Positions 43,365 through 54,229 of a stretch of DNA of 64,000 nucleotides are shown piece after piece. The stretch comes from Paraphoma chrysanthemicola (lineage: Eukaryota > Ascomycota > Dothideomycetes > Pleosporales > Phaeosphaeriaceae). A model generated the notes under the pieces. That model saw nothing but the letters and a program-made list of their open reading frames with translations. It was not told the origin of the DNA and did no database searches. The stretch spans positions 280,609 through 344,608 of the forward strand of contig JAGMWG010000028.1 of the NCBI GenBank assembly GCA_020744225.1, in the 5' to 3' direction. Every line of letters starts with the position of its first letter. Positions within the stretch are counted from its first letter, which is position 1. The position numbers were made by a program, and so were the translations under genes.

Positions 43365-44391
43365 CTACCTTCCAACACCAAATCGGGTCTTGTCTTCCTC
43401 AGACATATTTCGCGTGACGTTCGCTGCAGAAATCACTGGACCAGCACTGGGTCTGGTTTGAGGCTCGTTGTTACTATGATTGGTCACTCCATTCACACCA
43501 TGAGTGCCTGAACCCTGAGCGCTGTTGGAGGGAGTAGTATTGTTGTTGGGCGTCGGTTGATTGTTAGGCATGGTAAGTAGCCCTGGGGAAGTGAGTATTT
43601 GACGCACATGGGGACTTGAAAGGAAGGAAGCCTACCGTGCACTTCGACACTAATCGAAACGGATACAAGATCAGCTAATGTTGATGTTGACAGCGCAGCC
43701 TGCCAATGACAAGGAGAAGACGATGTTGAAGACCCTGTCGATCGAGAGGAAGAACTAGATTCATCAGCGGAGCCAGCGGAGTTGAGCGGGAAGATCAAGA
43801 TGTCTTCAGAGACTGGAGAGCAGCTACCTTGGGCAGTAGAAGTACGAGGATGGGATGGTGAAATGAACAGTGAATATTCTTGGGCCGTTATTTTGGAGGT
43901 CCCGGCCTTCACGCTGCTGGGCGTGCGTAGGATGAAAAGCGGCTTCAGGAAAGGTAGCAAGAGGCGAGACGTTTTCGTGCAGGCGCCTGAATTGATGGAA
44001 ATGATAGAGACAGCCTGGATTCTTATACCCTGCTTCTACCTTCCACACCCTCGTCTGTCCGGTGCGGCCTGTCCTTCTCAACTCGATTACCAACAGATGA
44101 TAACTCTCTCGGCGTCGACGATGCATGGACTGGATCCGTACTAGTGTCCGTCACGGCACATATCAGTGATCCCATCTCGTCATTCACATTAGAATAGCTC
44201 TCCCCTGCACTAGGAGCAAGCACATCCTGCGCATTACTTGTATCTGGTAGTGTCGCATGTGGCCGCAGGAACGGCGGCTTCCTTGCACTGCTAGTGCGAA
44301 GAAGGCTTGCAGATTGAACCCGTTCCAAGTTGGACTTCGATGCGAGTATAGGAAGCATCGTTTCGCAGTGAAGATGCTGCAGGTGCAGCAT
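43365..44391 (-). CDS. Three-exon orphan, 306 aa, low-complexity C-terminus
   Basis: Exons 44391..44040, 43986..43636 and 43582..43365 sum to 921 nt (introns 53 and 53 bp, both phase 1). The start MLHLQHLHCETMLPILASKS is the first ATG of the frame. The middle includes ITAQEYSLFISPSHPRTSTA and a serine run (DESSSSSRSTGSSTSSS). The tail is Asn/Pro/Thr-rich (NNQPTPNNNTTPSNS) and ends SEEDKTRFGVGR. Largely disordered and of unknown function. Part of exon 1 is duplicated 480 bp upstream as a broken copy (44690..44850). Confidence 0.55.
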
Positions 44392-45488
44392 GTGCGGCAC
44401 AATCTACGAGATCTCAATGGAGGAAAGAAGATCTGAAGGCGCAAGCTACCGCTAGGTTATAGCAGCAACGAATGATGTGGACCTGAATCGATGGACATAG
44501 CGTGAATGACAATACCACAAGCGAATACCTATACCTGAGCTCTACTCTCGAGCCCGCGCTCAATGTACTATCTTCATCTAGGTGCCCTGACCATGTCGAA
44601 GGATGCCGTAGGAGTAATAGTACATGTATCCTTGCCGTCCGAAGACGCAAGTGTAAACAAGACGCCAGCGTAGTGATACTGCATAGGCAAAGCCTCGCCT
44701 GCACTAGAAGCAAGCACATTCTGCGCATTAATGTCGCATCAGGCCGAAGGAACGGCGGCTTCCTTGCACTTCTAGTGTGAAGAGGCTTGCAGGTTAAATC
44801 CGTTCAAGGTATGACTTCGATGCGAGTATGGGGAGCATCGATTCAACCCGCAAATTTTAGCTGTAGAACGCGAGGAACGTGGGCAACGTAGGGGATGTAG
44901 GAGATTTGGAGGGAATATTGGAAATATTGGGAATGCAGGGAATATTGGGAATGTTGGGAACCAAATTACTTACAAGGGTGGCGCAAGTTGGTGAACTTTG
45001 TTTTGCATCGCCTGGGATCACGTGGGCTTTCCTTCGGTACCTCGGTCGAGGCTCGGATTATATATCATCCGGCTCGAGTGGGACATGCGCCTCGCCACGT
45101 GACGTGACGTGCCCCTCTTTCTGGAGAATGCTATGCGCGTTGGGCAGCAATCAGCTGTCAGTACAACACATCGCATCACTCACACTGAACTTTTCTTTAT
45201 CCTCCTCCTCAACCTCCTCCACAGACTACGACCGTTTCACGATCCCAGCCTCCAGCCCTGCGGTTCTTGTTGCCGCCACGTTTACGCTGCCAGATTAAAA
45301 CCCCCCTTTGAAGCTGTGCCTTCTTGCGGCGCCTTCACTCTGTGGCTCCCTTCCAGATCCGATGTAAGTTATCACTAGGTCATTCGCTTGCTTTGCCTCT
45401 AACTTGTCGTACAGATTCGCTCCACTTACCGGAACCTTCACTACCTCACGCGTATTCCCGCCGATTCACTGTATCCGCTGTAAAGGGC
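44392..45488. other. Intergenic with duplicated exon fragment and GGGAAT microsatellite
   Basis: No intact gene. Holds the degenerate exon copy at 44690..44850 and, at about 44880..44965, an imperfect GGGAAT-ATT/GCA repeat. The last 100 bp before ATG 45489 are open in frame (GHSLALPLTCRTDSL) and could belong to a longer N-terminus of the next gene. Confidence 0.5.
44690..44850 (-). repeat. Degenerate duplicate of 44205..44365 (exon 1 fragment)
   Basis: On the minus strand this copy again reads MLPILASKS and SARKPPFLRP, as in the intact exon 1, but with stops and frame changes between. Shared nucleotides include AACGGCGGCTTCCTTGCACT and GACTTCGATGCGAGTAT. Direct tandem duplication of about 160 bp. 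Confidence 0.8.
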
Positions 45489-45870
45489 ATGGCACAGAGC
45501 CAAACAATACCAGTTGATGAGATTGCAGAGGACTACCACGAGCTTCAAGAGAAGGTCAAAAAAATAGTATAGTACTAGAATATGTGAATACGGGCACCTA
45601 CTGATCACATTGTAGACGGGCAAGGAGCTCACGATCGAACCTGAGGATACTATCGGTCATGATTTCCTGGAGATGGATCCTAATATTCGCGCGGTCTTTG
45701 TCAGAAGGAAAGGGGAGCCTGGTGCCTTTAGGGTCACAGGTAGAGGCGATGACGTGCAAAACATAGTAACTGGTCCAAATGAAAGAGGTGCCGTCATCGT
45801 GGTCATCAACCCCGGTCAGGTCGGGATGTGTTTTGGGCACCCTTCATTTCGACGCTTCATAGGAGTATAG
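45489..45870 (+). CDS. Orphan 110-aa protein, two exons
   Basis: Exons 45489..45566 and 45616..45870 (GTATAG donor, TTGTAG acceptor). MAQSQTIPVDEIAEDYHELQ forms a helix. The second exon encodes GKELTIEPEDTIGHDFLEMD and a strand-rich C-terminus (GAVIVVINPGQVGMCFGHPS). Compact, acidic and probably cytosolic; no family recognised. It is convergent with the next gene (stops 70 bp apart). Confidence 0.6.
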
Positions 45871-45940
45871 TAACTTCAAAGTGCGAGGTTAAGTTGGTGT
45901 TCGCTGGGATAACAGTTTTGACATTATGATAGGTGAAGCT

Positions 45941-46730
45941 TTAAAGATATGTGCTAGAGATATCCTTCTGTACTGCTTTATCACTACCTTTCAGATGTTT
46001 GATGAAAGAAACGCTTAGCTCATAAGGGAATTCGATCTTGCCTTTCATTCCTGGAGACGAACCCAGGTCTATGTGGATATGTGGCAAAGGAGCTCCCTGA
46101 AAAGGTAATACCAACTGCAGTCGTGATTGTCTGACAAAGTGTTGCTCGAGAAAGTTTGTGAGATCCACGAATTCGAAGTTGAGAATTGTTTCTTCGGGCT
46201 GGTCTGGGATCCATGTCGTGTTTGTTTGGTAGGTGTGATCTGATGTTAATCAATACTCGAGGGCATTGGCTACAAGGTGTGTTATACGTACCAGCTGGGA
46301 AGAACATCCCCATCATGTTTAGATACAAAGTAGTCTGACTGATTTCCTTCTTGACAGCTATGTCCTGGAGGAGTGTCTTCACATCATCACCGAAGTAGAA
46401 ATTGCGTTGCCCTTTGTTATCTTTGCAAAATTCGTACGGATCGAACGATTCGCAAAATTTCGGGGACGCAGAAAGGATGAAAGGTAGGAATGCATGGGGC
46501 GCATCCTGGAGAACTTCTCGGTACACCCGCTGTGCTTTCCTTTGTTTAAATTGCGACCGAACGACCTCAGAGGGACGCTTGATTTTGCTTCGTTTGTGAG
46601 GTGGATCGTAACCTGCAGGATTGCATGTGATGAAAAGTCTTGCTTCAAGGTCTTCTCGATATTTTGACGGGATTGCTTGGCGTCGTTCCAGGTCCTCTGA
46701 GATAGTTTTGAAACTTGGTGGTGCTGTCAT
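45941..46730 (-). CDS. Orphan 245-aa protein, two exons
   Basis: Exons 46730..46292 and 46239..45941 (GTACGT donor, CATCAG acceptor, phase 1) sum to 246 codons. The start MTAPPSFKTISEDLERRQAI leads into a basic segment HKRSKIKRPSEVVRSQFKQR. Then follow YEFCKDNKGQRNFYFGDDVK and, across the splice, GMFFPADHTYQTNTTWIPDQ. The C-terminal half FEFVDLTNFLEQHFVRQSRL, PLPHIHIDLG and KIEFPYELSVSFIKHLKGSD looks like a compact alpha/beta domain. Function unknown. Confidence 0.65.
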
Positions 46731-46739
46731 AGCGTGGAT

Positions 46740-46865
46740 AAGCAGGAGGGAATGGAGGGAATGTGATAGAAGAAATGAAGGGAATGAAGGTAATGAAGGG
46801 AATGAAGGGAATGAAGGGAATATAGGGAATATAGGGAATGCAGGGAATGCAGGGAATGCAGGGGG
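46740..46865. repeat. GGGAATGAA-type microsatellite
   Basis: About 12 imperfect 9-bp units (GGGAATGAA, then GGGAATATA, then GGGAATGCA) just upstream of ATG 46730 (the gene lies on the minus strand). A related repeat lies at about 44880..44965. Confidence 0.9.
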
Positions 46866-47943
46866 TGCAGGGTTCAGCTTCCATATTTGGCTAGTATGTT
46901 GTGTTGTTTGACGCCGAGGCGTTTGCTTGCGGAGCTATAATTCGGCAGACCCGTGCAGCAGATGATCGTTAAGCGTTTATAGGCAGTCGCTTGGATTCAG
47001 AGATGCAGCACCTGCGCGCCTACGCCAGGGTGTAACAAGTGACGTATGCCGTCTCAAACATCGATGTGAGGGCGCTTCTACCGAAGTAGTGGCTTGCATC
47101 GCTCCACCCGTCTTCCCTATCGCGAGATATGCATGCGCACTGCTTCGAGAGCAAAGTTGTCGTGGCTTATATACTTCCCGTACCTCCACAATAACATAGC
47201 GCCATGCAATGCGTCTGTCTGGTCATACAACCCTTAGACCTCGAGCGTAGTGGTTGCATGGATTAACAGGCTCACGATGTGACGCAATTCGTTCTACAAA
47301 CAGAAGTACAGCACATGTATAAATGTACAAGCGTTTCGTCTTCTGAAGAGGAGGACATATTGCCTACTTCATCACCGTCCAACCGCGTGTTCATACCACA
47401 CAAGCACTCTCCCACACACATACCAACCGACAGCCATGGTAAGCTAACAACATCTACACCGACACAAGCAATGACAACTTTAGCAGCCCGAGGGGAATTC
47501 AGCGAAGAGTGCATACGCCAAATGCCCAACAGTTGGATGCAAGGGCCAGCCCATTCAGAGGGGCCAGAAGTGCGATGGATGCGATTGGGTTCGTCCTGAG
47601 GACGATGATTGATAAACGATCTGCACTCTCAAATCCGTGCAGGTGGATGGTTCCTATCCCATCCCGAATAAGTTTAGCTTCTTCATACATTATCACCTGA
47701 TCAGCCGCCTCCTCGGCTGATCATCACAATAAACTTGTTCTATCATTCTCTTCCTCTAGTGGGTTATGATCCGTGCGGGGACTGGTTACATTCAATCAGA
47801 TGTTGGTATTCAGCAGGTAGGGCTCTCGAATCATGCACCCAGGTTCGGTTGCCAGAGTCATAACCGGAGCGGATAAACGTTAATGCGCGAAACTGTAATG
47901 TTTTCGTAGCCTAACCACACCTATAATCAATCCCAACCGCAAC
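46866..47943. other. Intergenic; weak spliced ORF and a perfect hairpin
   Basis: A possible frame from MYKCTSVSSSEEEDILPTSS (ATG near 47314) continues with or without a 45-bp in-frame intron to 47599, but lacks other support. The hairpin 47698..47723 is listed separately. Confidence 0.35.
47698..47723. repeat. Perfect 10-bp inverted repeat, 6-bp loop
   Basis: TGATCAGCCG, loop CCTCCT, CGGCTGATCA. Stems this perfect are uncommon by chance. It lies in intergenic DNA 220 bp before the APH-like gene. Confidence 0.85.
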
Positions 47944-49159
47944 ATGTTTGAAGTCTGTCAGGCCGATACCAATGCCATCAACATGAATTGGAAGGAAAAT
48001 ATTGATATCGAAGTTTCACTGCCCGCGATCGACTGGGAAGCCCTCACACAGATTGCGAAACATGTAAAGCAGCGTTTTTCAAAGCATGACAGCGAGATCG
48101 AATGCAAGCTTTCTGCTGCATACAAGATGGGCGGAGTGCACGTAATTCGGCGGCTCGACTTCGAAGACGGGACCCGCTGGGTGGCACGACTACAACGACG
48201 CAAGGCCGACTTAGGCTCAGCTGAGCGCCTAAAACAGGAAGTCCATACCATTGAAGTCATTCGAGAACGATCCAAGATCCCCGTCCCAGAGGTCTTTTGG
48301 TACGACGCGAGCTGTAACAATGTCGTTGGCGTTCCTTATATGCTCCTTGAATTCATCCCGGCAGACTCAGCTATGGATTCTTTCGGTGGTCACAAAGTGC
48401 ATAGGGGTCGCACTCCCCCTCAATATAAGACAAAATACTTAGATTCTATGGCGACTATACAGGTATGCAAAAGTCAATTTTTGTTTCGTCACGTTAATGT
48501 AGTAGGTTGAGATGACGGCCATACGGTTTCCGATGATCGGCGGTATTGTCAAACTATCAGATGGGACATACTCTGTCGGGAAGCTACCTGGCATTGGAGG
48601 ACCGTTTGAGACAGCAGTCGATTTTTTTTGCGCTTGGGCGAGAAACGCAAAATTCCCTTATAGAGAAGAGACGATCCGAAAGAGAACATCAGGTGTAGAT
48701 GTGGATGCCATCATCAAATCTATCAAGGACTTTCCGGCACAACTGTCGAACTTCGCGAAACGCCATTCCTTTCAAAGCGGTCCTTTTCCAGTCATACACG
48801 CAGATCTATACAAGAGCAATTTGTTAGTGGACTCCAAGTTCTGCATCCAGGGTGTCATTGATTGGGAGAGCGCAATTGTTGGCCCCTGGGAAATCGTCGA
48901 ATTCATAAAGGATCTCTGTATCGTACCGTCTGTGATGGACGGACCACTCTGGAGTGAGGTTGAGTCAGATCGCGAAATGCTGGCTGACCGGAAACGGTAT
49001 ATTTCAGTCGTCAAGACTCAGGAGGATGCAAAGCAGCTTGATCATAAGCTGTCCCAAGCACTCGATGATTGGAGCACTCAGAATTTCGCTCACGCATTTT
49101 GGTTGTATGAAGACGGCAGGATTGGATTTTACACCGACGTATTGAATTCGTTCTCGTGA
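47944..49159 (+). CDS. Aminoglycoside-phosphotransferase-fold (APH) kinase, 390 aa
   Basis: Exons 47944..48462 and 48506..49159 (GTATGC donor, GTAGTAG acceptor, 43 bp). The kinase-like fold shows YKMGGVHVIRRLDFEDGTRW in the N-lobe, an EVHTIEVIRERSKIPVPEV helix/hinge and GVPYMLLEFIPADSAM. The catalytic loop is FPVIHADLYKSNLLVD (HxDxxxxN) and the metal-binding aspartate lies in GVIDWESAIVGPWEIVEF. Filamentous fungi have large families of such phosphotransferases acting on small molecules or unknown targets; antibiotic resistance is not implied. All catalytic residues are present. Confidence 0.88.
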
Positions 49160-50243
49160 CATTAGACTAGTTCATACAATTTCCTCAAACTCCTTCCCTC
49201 ATCCTCTTTCTGTTATGTGTCCTATTCTCGGCGGTCATGGTGCGCATGGGGTCCGACTGGGCTTCGTATGTGGCGGCAAATGTTGCGTCTGTGAGGTAGA
49301 AGGGGAATTGAAGCCCAGCAGCCAGGCGTCTGACCTGCAACGAAAAGGTCGAGATTGTGATTATCGGTGCGACGGAAGTAAGAGAGAGACGCACCGTTCT
49401 GTGTGCGCTTCGAAAGACAAAGAATCGTGGAGAATCGTAGCTGTGCGGTACGTGAATGTGAAAGTGAAAAGTGGTGGAACAGGTGAGCGCCCACTCAGGA
49501 GGCTTGGTACGAATACTCAGGCTTCGCCGAAGAACACCCGATGGAAGAATCACAGCGCGTGGTCACGCATCGTCAACCACCCACACGATATGACCTTATA
49601 CTCTATGAAGCGTCAGCTCATAATAAATACACAGTACGCAAGACCTTCGCACAACAGCGTACTCCACAACTTTCGCAGCCTTTCGCAGCGCTCCCTATAA
49701 TGCTGAGCAATGGCGCACCCTCCCCCACGGTGAATATCGCCCATCACCACAACAGTTGACAAAACTCATTCATTTGCAGCAGTCGATCATAGCTGCTGAG
49801 ATTTAGAGGACATAGCAGCTCTACATACGCCGCGAAGCGCAACGTCAAAAACCGCGGTCGTCGCGCGTCACGCCTGCCCACCCACATCTCAAACACCTAG
49901 CCTCAAGAAGCAGCCGGCTGCGCAGATATGTTGAATATAGTCTGGGTATCATCGATGGTCTCTTCGACAAGTAAAACCCACCGGAAACGGCTAGCATGTT
50001 GCTATTGACGGGCGGCAGCATGAAGGACGTTCTCCGCAACGACAGCCTGCCGATCTGGTGGCTCGTGATTATGCATGTATGCTGCATCGCCAATTCAGCC
50101 ACCCTGCACGCAGGCCCACGGATGATGTTCGAAGGGCAAGGTGTTGAGCTGCGTCTGCTGCATTCACCAGGCTAGAAGCAGATAAAGAGCGGTGCATTGC
50201 AGTCTCCTCTAAATGGCAGACCTCGTTATTGCCTCGAGCAATC
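49160..50243. other. Intergenic, no gene supported
   Basis: Overlapping frames on both strands (49185..49700) show no domain or splicing logic. A short ORF at 49541..49759 begins with ATG (MEESQRVVTHRQPPTRYD) but is unsupported. Confidence 0.4.
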
Positions 50244-50747
50244 ATGGCCGAGCAAATCACTATCAAGAATTCAATTTCCAACGAGCAACCACTAGACACC
50301 GCTACATCGTCGCACCCCAACCATCTTTCAGAACTTCAATCCAAATTTGACGACCTGGTCGAGGCATTGTCCTCCGATAAAACCCCACCGCTAAGCAATC
50401 CGAAGGTGAAGGCCCTGCTACGATCTATATCCGAACACGCCCTTTGGCCTCCGTCACACCAGCTGTCAGACGACAATTATGAGGAATGGGAGGAATGGCC
50501 GGGGATCAAAGAATCACGTCCAATACGGATCTACTGCTGTGATATTGGCAACAATCGAGAGTTGAAGCCGTATCCAGTGGCAGACTCTGCCGATAACCGG
50601 AGGGCTGGGGAGAGGTTTTCGAGCAGCCTTTTGTCAGACGACCTTATAACCCACGCGTGCAAGCTCATGTTGTTTACGGGATTGCCATTGAAGCTTCAAA
50701 TCATAAAGTACGTTGTACATTGGCTAGAAGACACAGGCGAAATGTAG
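50244..50747 (+). CDS. Orphan 167-aa protein
   Basis: ATG 50244 (MAEQITIKNSISNEQPLD) to TAG 50747, no intron needed. Central helix SELQSKFDDLVEALSSDKTP, an acidic-aromatic patch NYEEWEEWPGIKES and a C-terminal amphipathic helix LPLKLQIIKYVVHWLEDTGE. No known domain; an additional 3' exon is possible. Confidence 0.5.
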   Translation: MAEQITIKNSISNEQPLDTATSSHPNHLSELQSKFDDLVEALSSDKTPPLSNPKVKALLRSISEHALWPPSHQLSDDNYEEWEEWPGIKESRPIRIYCCDIGNNRELKPYPVADSADNRRAGERFSSSLLSDDLITHACKLMLFTGLPLKLQIIKYVVHWLEDTGEM

Positions 50748-51309
50748 ACACAAGATTTTGGGGGTTTTATCAACTCGGTAGAGGCCTGTTCTTTCGCCCA
50801 GAAGCGGCAGGACTCGCCTTTTATGGAAAGCTCTTCGCTATAACGTGATTGAATTGTTCGCGTCTCTATATTGAGCCTAGACACAGTGTTAGAGGGTGAG
50901 CTTCCTAAAGCGGGCTCCAGCGAGGGACTTCGAATGTGTGGGAAAGCCTGAAGATGCCGTCGGTTCAGACGCCCTCCGCACGCTGAAAGAACACCCAAAC
51001 GTCGATCAACTAAACTGTCGCATTCATGATGCATTAGCACGAAATTCAAGGGTGCAGCTGACCGCCTGGATTGCTGCTTAAATGTTCTGATGAGGGCTGG
51101 CCATGGCCGCGGGAATGCGCCTGTGTCATTGCAGCCAAACGATGTCTTGGAGGCAGGTACGCATCGGGCAAACCTCGGTATCACAAGAGGCTTACTGTAA
51201 TTAGTTCGGCTGTGGTTCACCCAGCAACTTCAATGTGACCGCGGAACATATGACCGCGCCACGCTTCAGCAACCAACCATCATGACCACCATGACCTCGA
51301 CTCACCACC
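50748..51309. other. Intergenic with repeat copy 1 flanking the DUF7924 gene
   Basis: No gene. 50968..51063 contains CCTCCGCACGCTG and a later GTCGCATT plus AGCACGAAAT, which recur at 52868..53006 on the other side of the gene. Confidence 0.5.
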
Positions 51310-52776
51310 ATGAAGCATGAAGCAAGTCAAGACTCCATACGTCGCAAGCGTCGCCGTTGCAGCTTGTCGCACACCTCTGCACCTAGTACCGACCAAAGCC
51401 GAAAGTGCCTGCAGCCCGCATCCTCGAACCCGCCCTCGCACGTCTCAGATCTTAGAGCCTTGCTCGATCAACCCTGGGCGAAAGATATCACCGACTGGGT
51501 TGAAAGCGTCCGAGGAAGCCCACCATACTGCGACTCCAGCGACTTCTCGACAGCCGACAATTCTCGGGTGCCAGACTCCATGTCAGACAGCTCGAGACGG
51601 CGAGAGTGGAGGCGTCGCTCTTGCAGCCCGACAAAGAAGAGCGAACAATACCGCAGCACCGTCCTGAAACCCAACAACATCTTGGTCGATACCGTTCATA
51701 GTCTCCCGCCTGAGATTGAAGAGCTCCTTCCCCGCGGTCTACGCGACATCCTCGATGACGTTTTCCGTCCTGCGGACATACCCACCGACATCGATAAAAA
51801 GGTCACCGAGTTGGCGATTGTCTATCGGGACGAGTGCCGCGAGCTTTCAAAGAAACCAGGCTCTGAACCTGAATACCGGGCACACCTTTTTAATGACGTG
51901 GTAGAGAAGCTTGCCAGACTCTCGCCCTGGCGCCATACCCTCAGTGCCATTTGCAGTGACAAGCTTTGGCACGCGTCACTAAAACCACCCGCCCCAACCC
52001 CCGTCCTCACCTTAAACGGGCCGTTACTAGCGCCAAACTTTACAGCAGCAAAGCCTCCTCAAACCGCGTCATTTGGGTCGAACTCTTTCGACTCCGATAT
52101 AATTCGTGTGCGGCCTGATAACCAAGCCTTCAACTTCCGACCTTCAACTCCATCGATTGAGCCGAGCGATTCTTCTACCAACACCGAGTTAGAAGGCACA
52201 ATTACTACACCAAAACCAGACATAACTGTTGGTATTTCTCGCGAGGTATTCAGCCCAGAACATGCGGGCTTGCTTAACTTTTTGCAAAGCATGGGATTCG
52301 TTCTTAGTGATCCACATGCTACACAAGGCGCTATGCGCTTCATTATCCTCCTCGTCGAGGCTAAGGGCCTGGCCACGAACGGTAACCTTATCGGAGCACA
52401 GAATCAAGCCGCCGGAGCAGGAACGTGTGCAGTTAGGTTGTTGGAATCGCTGACGGCGCAAGACCCCGCAACTGGCGCGCCGCGTATCGTCTTTAGCTTC
52501 ACGACGGAGGGAGCTATACACGAACTCTGGATCCACTATCGCATGGACGATGAAGAGAACATTGCAAAGTATTACATGACGTGCTTGGGTGTTTGGAAAA
52601 TTACGCTCGATCGCCACGCTAAGGAGTTTGTAGCGGTGCTGGCAAGTCTTCTTCAGTGGGGCGTTGAGGTTTTCTATCCCCAGATCAAGCAGTCACTGGA
52701 CAGGATCTTGCACAAAGTCAAGGACGGTTCGTCAGATGCTACACGAGCAACTCGCCTTTTACAATCGACCGCTTGA
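51310..52776 (+). CDS. DUF7924-type fungal protein, 488 aa
   Basis: Single exon from MKHEASQDSIRRKRRRCSLS, with an N-terminal basic, probably nuclear segment. The middle is disordered. The C-terminal domain (about residues 330-480) reads MRFIILLVEAKGLATNGNLI, GAQNQAAGAGTCAVRLLESL and FSFTTEGAIHELWIHYRMDD, then AKEFVAVLASLLQWGVEVFY. The VEAK...AQNQ core is the hallmark of DUF7924, a large fungal family whose nuclease-like glutamate-x-lysine pattern has suggested restriction-endonuclease-like ancestry; no activity is established. The gene is intact and flanked by short degenerate direct repeats. Confidence 0.75.
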   Translation: MKHEASQDSIRRKRRRCSLSHTSAPSTDQSRKCLQPASSNPPSHVSDLRALLDQPWAKDITDWVESVRGSPPYCDSSDFSTADNSRVPDSMSDSSRRREWRRRSCSPTKKSEQYRSTVLKPNNILVDTVHSLPPEIEELLPRGLRDILDDVFRPADIPTDIDKKVTELAIVYRDECRELSKKPGSEPEYRAHLFNDVVEKLARLSPWRHTLSAICSDKLWHASLKPPAPTPVLTLNGPLLAPNFTAAKPPQTASFGSNSFDSDIIRVRPDNQAFNFRPSTPSIEPSDSSTNTELEGTITTPKPDITVGISREVFSPEHAGLLNFLQSMGFVLSDPHATQGAMRFIILLVEAKGLATNGNLIGAQNQAAGAGTCAVRLLESLTAQDPATGAPRIVFSFTTEGAIHELWIHYRMDDEENIAKYYMTCLGVWKITLDRHAKEFVAVLASLLQWGVEVFYPQIKQSLDRILHKVKDGSSDATRATRLLQSTA

Positions 52777-52867
52777 CGCCCGAGAAACCATAAATTCAGC
52801 GTAACCACCATCATCACCTCCAGTTCGCCATCTGCATACATAGGTCATAAGAACAGGTGCGAGTTGT

Positions 52868-53006
52868 AGACCGCCTCCGCACGCTGCATGACACTCAAAA
52901 TGTCAATCAATCAGTCTGTCGCATTTGTGAATCATACACCTGCCGTGTTCCTCGACGTTGACGTCAAGTGATATATTTTAGCACGAAATCTTGCAGCCAA
53001 CCGACA
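52868..53006 (+). repeat. Degenerate repeat matching 50968..51063
   Basis: CGCCTCCGCACGCTG, GTCAATCAA, CTGTCGCATT, TTAGCACGAAAT and GCAGC..ACCG occur in the same order as in the copy before the DUF7924 gene, with about 40 bp extra here. Confidence 0.65.
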
Positions 53007-53056
53007 TCCATTATTCTCCTCTCACACGTGGACGTGGGATCCGTTGCCTCGTTCAC

Positions 53057-53905
53057 TCATCCATCACTGCATTTGCGCCTCTTCCTTGTGCTAGTATCGT
53101 TGAGCTTCGCATCCAGCTTAGGAGGAGGTTTGTGGTTGCGAATTGTAGAGCGATAGTATTGGGCATGCTCGTGTGCCACGTCTGCCTCGAGTTTGCGATG
53201 TTTCTGCTCTTGCCGTATAGTTTGTATGCGAGCGGCCTTCCCACATGATGTGTGTGGCAACGCAGATATTTTTATTGCCTGGATACGTTTAGAACGGCGA
53301 GGTTTTAGTTGTGATCGCGTATGCTTATGATACGCCTTCTGGTCGCTCTCCTTTCGGCGCATCTTGGCCTGGCCTGCAAAGTCGATGTAGCATGCCTTCT
53401 CAATCTCACGCGATGAGAATGTTTTCGACGCGTTTCGAGGCTTCGCTTGGTGGAGGTATAGTGCATCTTGGTGCTGTTTCGGTTCCCTTTCATGGTCTTT
53501 GTCGTCCCTCGCACGTTTGCGCCCTCTATCCCAACCAACATATTCAACGCCGCTGGGTATCGCATGCATCGCGGATCTGCGGGGTCGATGTCGGCGAACG
53601 TTGTCGTGATCTGGATCCTCGTCCTCGTACTTGCGCTTTTTGCCCGTGCGCTTTGAAGCTCCATTCGTGGCACCGAGCTGCGTTATTGATGTAGTCGGTG
53701 GAGAGGCGGCCCTACATGGGCTTGAGGGTGTGCTAATCGCCTGCACTCGGCCTGCACGTTGCGGCTCTTTCGGTGGGGTTGGAGGAGGTGTCTTATATTT
53801 GCGATCAGAGTCATAGCAGCTCTCGAAATAGGATGCAAGAGCACTTCGAGGCTTCCTGGGTTGCTCGAGTCCTCTGCACAGTTCTGTAAGAAAGAGGTCG
53901 TTCAT
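53057..53905 (-). CDS. Basic, disordered nuclear-type protein, 282 aa
   Basis: The start is MNDLFLTELCRGLEQPRKPR (ATG 53905); the frame extends upstream but without ATG. Strongly basic with several possible nuclear signals (KRTGKKRKYEDED, RGRKRARDDKDHER, KPRRSKRIQAIK), a proline-rich KTPPPTPPKEPQ and an ending NDTSTRKRRKCSDG. A helical ARIQTIRQEQKHRKLEADVA segment lies near the end. No domain recognised. Convergent with the DUF7924 gene. Confidence 0.55.
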   Translation of the reverse strand: MNDLFLTELCRGLEQPRKPRSALASYFESCYDSDRKYKTPPPTPPKEPQRAGRVQAISTPSSPCRAASPPTTSITQLGATNGASKRTGKKRKYEDEDPDHDNVRRHRPRRSAMHAIPSGVEYVGWDRGRKRARDDKDHEREPKQHQDALYLHQAKPRNASKTFSSREIEKACYIDFAGQAKMRRKESDQKAYHKHTRSQLKPRRSKRIQAIKISALPHTSCGKAARIQTIRQEQKHRKLEADVAHEHAQYYRSTIRNHKPPPKLDAKLNDTSTRKRRKCSDG

Positions 53906-54229
53906 GTTGGCAACGGATGAAGGATGGCAGGTTTGGACGTCGCGTGAATCATGGACGACAGGGCGAGACGACGCTTGGCGCACAAGGACCGAGGTTAGTG
54001 CCAAGCCCAACGCTATCCACTCTTAGCTCGATACCCTTCGCATGACAACAATGGCTACGGCTTGCCGCCGGACTTTAAAGCAATAAGCTAGATATGTATA
54101 CTAAGTTGCTGGTGCATTAGGTTGGATCGATGGTAGTATAATAATCAGTCCAAGGAGCTTTTTAGTTACCACCGTCACGCTCTTTCTCCTCTTTCTCTTT
54201 CTCTTCCTCTTCTCCGGCAAAGCTCAGCA

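Noticed and set aside
46645..46884. Minus-strand ORF rich in CIPCIP/FIPFIP repeats
   Set aside because: It is the translation of the GGGAATGAA microsatellite, not a protein gene.
47944..49159. Antibiotic-resistance gene
   Set aside because: The APH fold is shared by many fungal kinases of unknown substrate; nothing indicates aminoglycoside modification.
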